Part shown: positions 33,055 through 33,676 of the stretch, in pieces
How positions within the stretch are numbered: the stretch's first letter is position 1
How the letters are laid out: each line of letters starts with the position of its first letter
Assembly: GCA_020832005.1 (NCBI GenBank)
Contig: JAFIFN010000031.1
Location: 1-33,676, forward strand
Origin: Gammaproteobacteria bacterium
Lineage (GTDB): Bacteria > Pseudomonadota > Gammaproteobacteria > Steroidobacterales > PWYM01
Direction of reading: 5' to 3'
DNA: 33,676 nt
The notes under the pieces: model-generated
The model's database searches: none
Told to the model about the DNA's origin: nothing
Seen by the model: only the letters and a program-made list of their open reading frames with translations
Position numbers and translations under genes: made by a program

Positions 33055-33166
33055 GAACTGACTCCCGGCGTGTTCGTATGGGCTATGCCATTGAGCATGC
33101 TGGCGATGTATCGTGCACAGCAATGCAGCGTCATGGCCGGACCGCTGGGTGGACGCGGCTGGGCGG

Positions 33167-33195
33167 TGGCCAAGTGCGCAGCGATTCCCTATGCT
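33167..33195 (+). promoter_or_regulatory. Possible zapG promoter
   Basis: TGGCCA (33167-33172), a 17-bp spacer, and TATGCT (33190-33195) each match the sigma70 consensus at four of six positions. It lies in the 198-bp gap between the divergent DUF1330 and zapG genes; nothing else coding is seen there. Confidence 0.35.
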
Positions 33196-33252
33196 GCTGG
33201 AAAGCTGCGCGAACACGTCGTTTCGCGCTGAAATCAATTCGAGAGGAGACCC

Positions 33253-33676
33253 ATGGGCACGCTTACCTGGCTACTCATCGTCGCTGTCGGGATCATTGCC
33301 GGGGTGGCGATCGGCCGCTTCTGGCCGCTGGATTCCCTGCGCATGCGCACCATCGAGGGCGAGCGCGACAGCGCCCGCGCCGAGCTGCAGCGGTATCGCG
33401 AGGAAGTCAGTACCCACTTCCAGCGCACCGGGCAGCTGTTCGATCGCATCACCTCCGACTACCGCTCACTCTACGAACATCTCGCCAGTGGCGCCGATCA
33501 GCTCTGTGGCCCCTCGCAGGCCGACGTGCTGCAGGCCGAGCCGGAGCAGCGAAAGCTGGCGCTGGCCCATGCCGAAGCCGCTGCGCAGTCCGAAACTGCC
33601 ACGCAGGCTGAAGCTGCCACAAAGTCCGACGCCGCTGCGAAGTCCGACGCCGCTGCGAAGTCCGACGCCGCTGCGA
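33253..33676 (+). CDS. zapG: ZapG/YhcB (DUF1043) family protein, truncated by the window end
   Basis: The first 141 codons of a cell-envelope protein known in Gammaproteobacteria as YhcB/ZapG, linked to cell division and envelope growth. An N-terminal membrane helix (WLLIVAVGIIAGVAIGRFW) is followed by a coiled coil (GERDSARAELQRYREEVSTHFQRTGQLFDRITSDYRSLYEHLA), the conserved core of the family. The C-terminal part is Ala-rich and ends in exact AAKSDA repeats that run off the window. ATG 33253 has GAGAGGAG just upstream. It is missing from the ORF track because no stop is reached. Confidence 0.9.
   Translation, partial: MGTLTWLLIVAVGIIAGVAIGRFWPLDSLRMRTIEGERDSARAELQRYREEVSTHFQRTGQLFDRITSDYRSLYEHLASGADQLCGPSQADVLQAEPEQRKLALAHAEAAAQSETATQAEAATKSDAAAKSDAAAKSDAAA
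33616..33676 (+). repeat. 18-bp tandem repeat in the zapG C-terminal coding region
   Basis: The unit GCCGCTGCGAAGTCCGAC repeats in frame to the last base, encoding AAKSDA; a degenerate earlier unit (GCTGCCACAAAGTCCGAC) precedes it. The total copy number cannot be known because the window stops within the array. Confidence 0.9.

Overview
The window looks like a piece, quite possibly a whole contig, of a high-GC gammaproteobacterial chromosome. The gammaproteobacterial signs are a ZapG/YhcB (DUF1043) gene at the right edge, a secreted protease with a GlyGly-CTERM tail, and a class I fructose-1,6-bisphosphatase. The abundance of exported S9, S41 and HEXXH peptidases recalls protein-degrading lineages such as Wenzhouxiangella or lysobacters; this is an inference from gene content, not a phylogenetic placement. 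Both edges look like assembly limits: 47 C at the left, and an 18-bp tandem repeat at the right. I see no rRNA, tRNA, CRISPR array, integrase or transposase.

Layout. 0.1-1.9 kb: an MFS transporter and a small CX5R phosphatase, coupled by a GTGA overlap. 1.9-4.1 kb (minus): a low-GC HTH gene downstream of a secreted reprolysin-like zinc protease. 4.3-7.2 kb (minus): two tandem anchored proteins with TPR-like helices and a TonB-like C-terminal domain. 7.35-11.6 kb (plus): a tricorn-like S41 protease and a Tat-exported aldo/keto reductase, overlapping by ATGA. An 83-bp hairpin repeat follows, then (11.8-16.1 kb) an ABC ATPase, an FtsX-type permease and an HlyD-type adaptor forming a tripartite pump.

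16.1-19.4 kb is an accessory block: a CPBP membrane protease, a NylB-like serine hydrolase, a decayed second serine hydrolase, a diverged copy of the 3' end of the HlyD gene, and a Phd/YefM-PemK toxin-antitoxin pair with a palindromic operator on its promoter. 19.5-22.2 kb holds a beta-CASP metallo-hydrolase divergent from a two-domain methyltransferase, which is followed by an inverted second copy of the 83-bp hairpin. 22.3-24.0 kb holds an Lrp/AsnC regulator, probably with a leaderless mRNA, divergent from an ornithine-cyclodeaminase-family gene. 24.0-26.8 kb: a probable lipoprotein oligopeptidase B and an OsmC protein. 26.9-31.4 kb (minus): a likely operon of an M1/M61-like metallopeptidase, an S9 prolyl oligopeptidase and a MocR-type aminotransferase without its HTH. 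31.5-33.7 kb: fbp with an unusually structured leader, an exported DUF1330 protein and truncated zapG.

Functionally, much of the window concerns envelope proteolysis and use of peptides and amino acids: one secreted protease, a tricorn-like protease, two S9 peptidases, a gluzincin, an ornithine-cyclodeaminase-family enzyme with its regulator, and an aminotransferase. I saw no obvious large new defence system. The best leads are the paired 83-bp hairpins, the HlyD-tail duplication bounding the accessory block, the fbp leader, the leaderless lrp-type promoter and the twin TPR-TonB proteins beside the tricorn-like protease.
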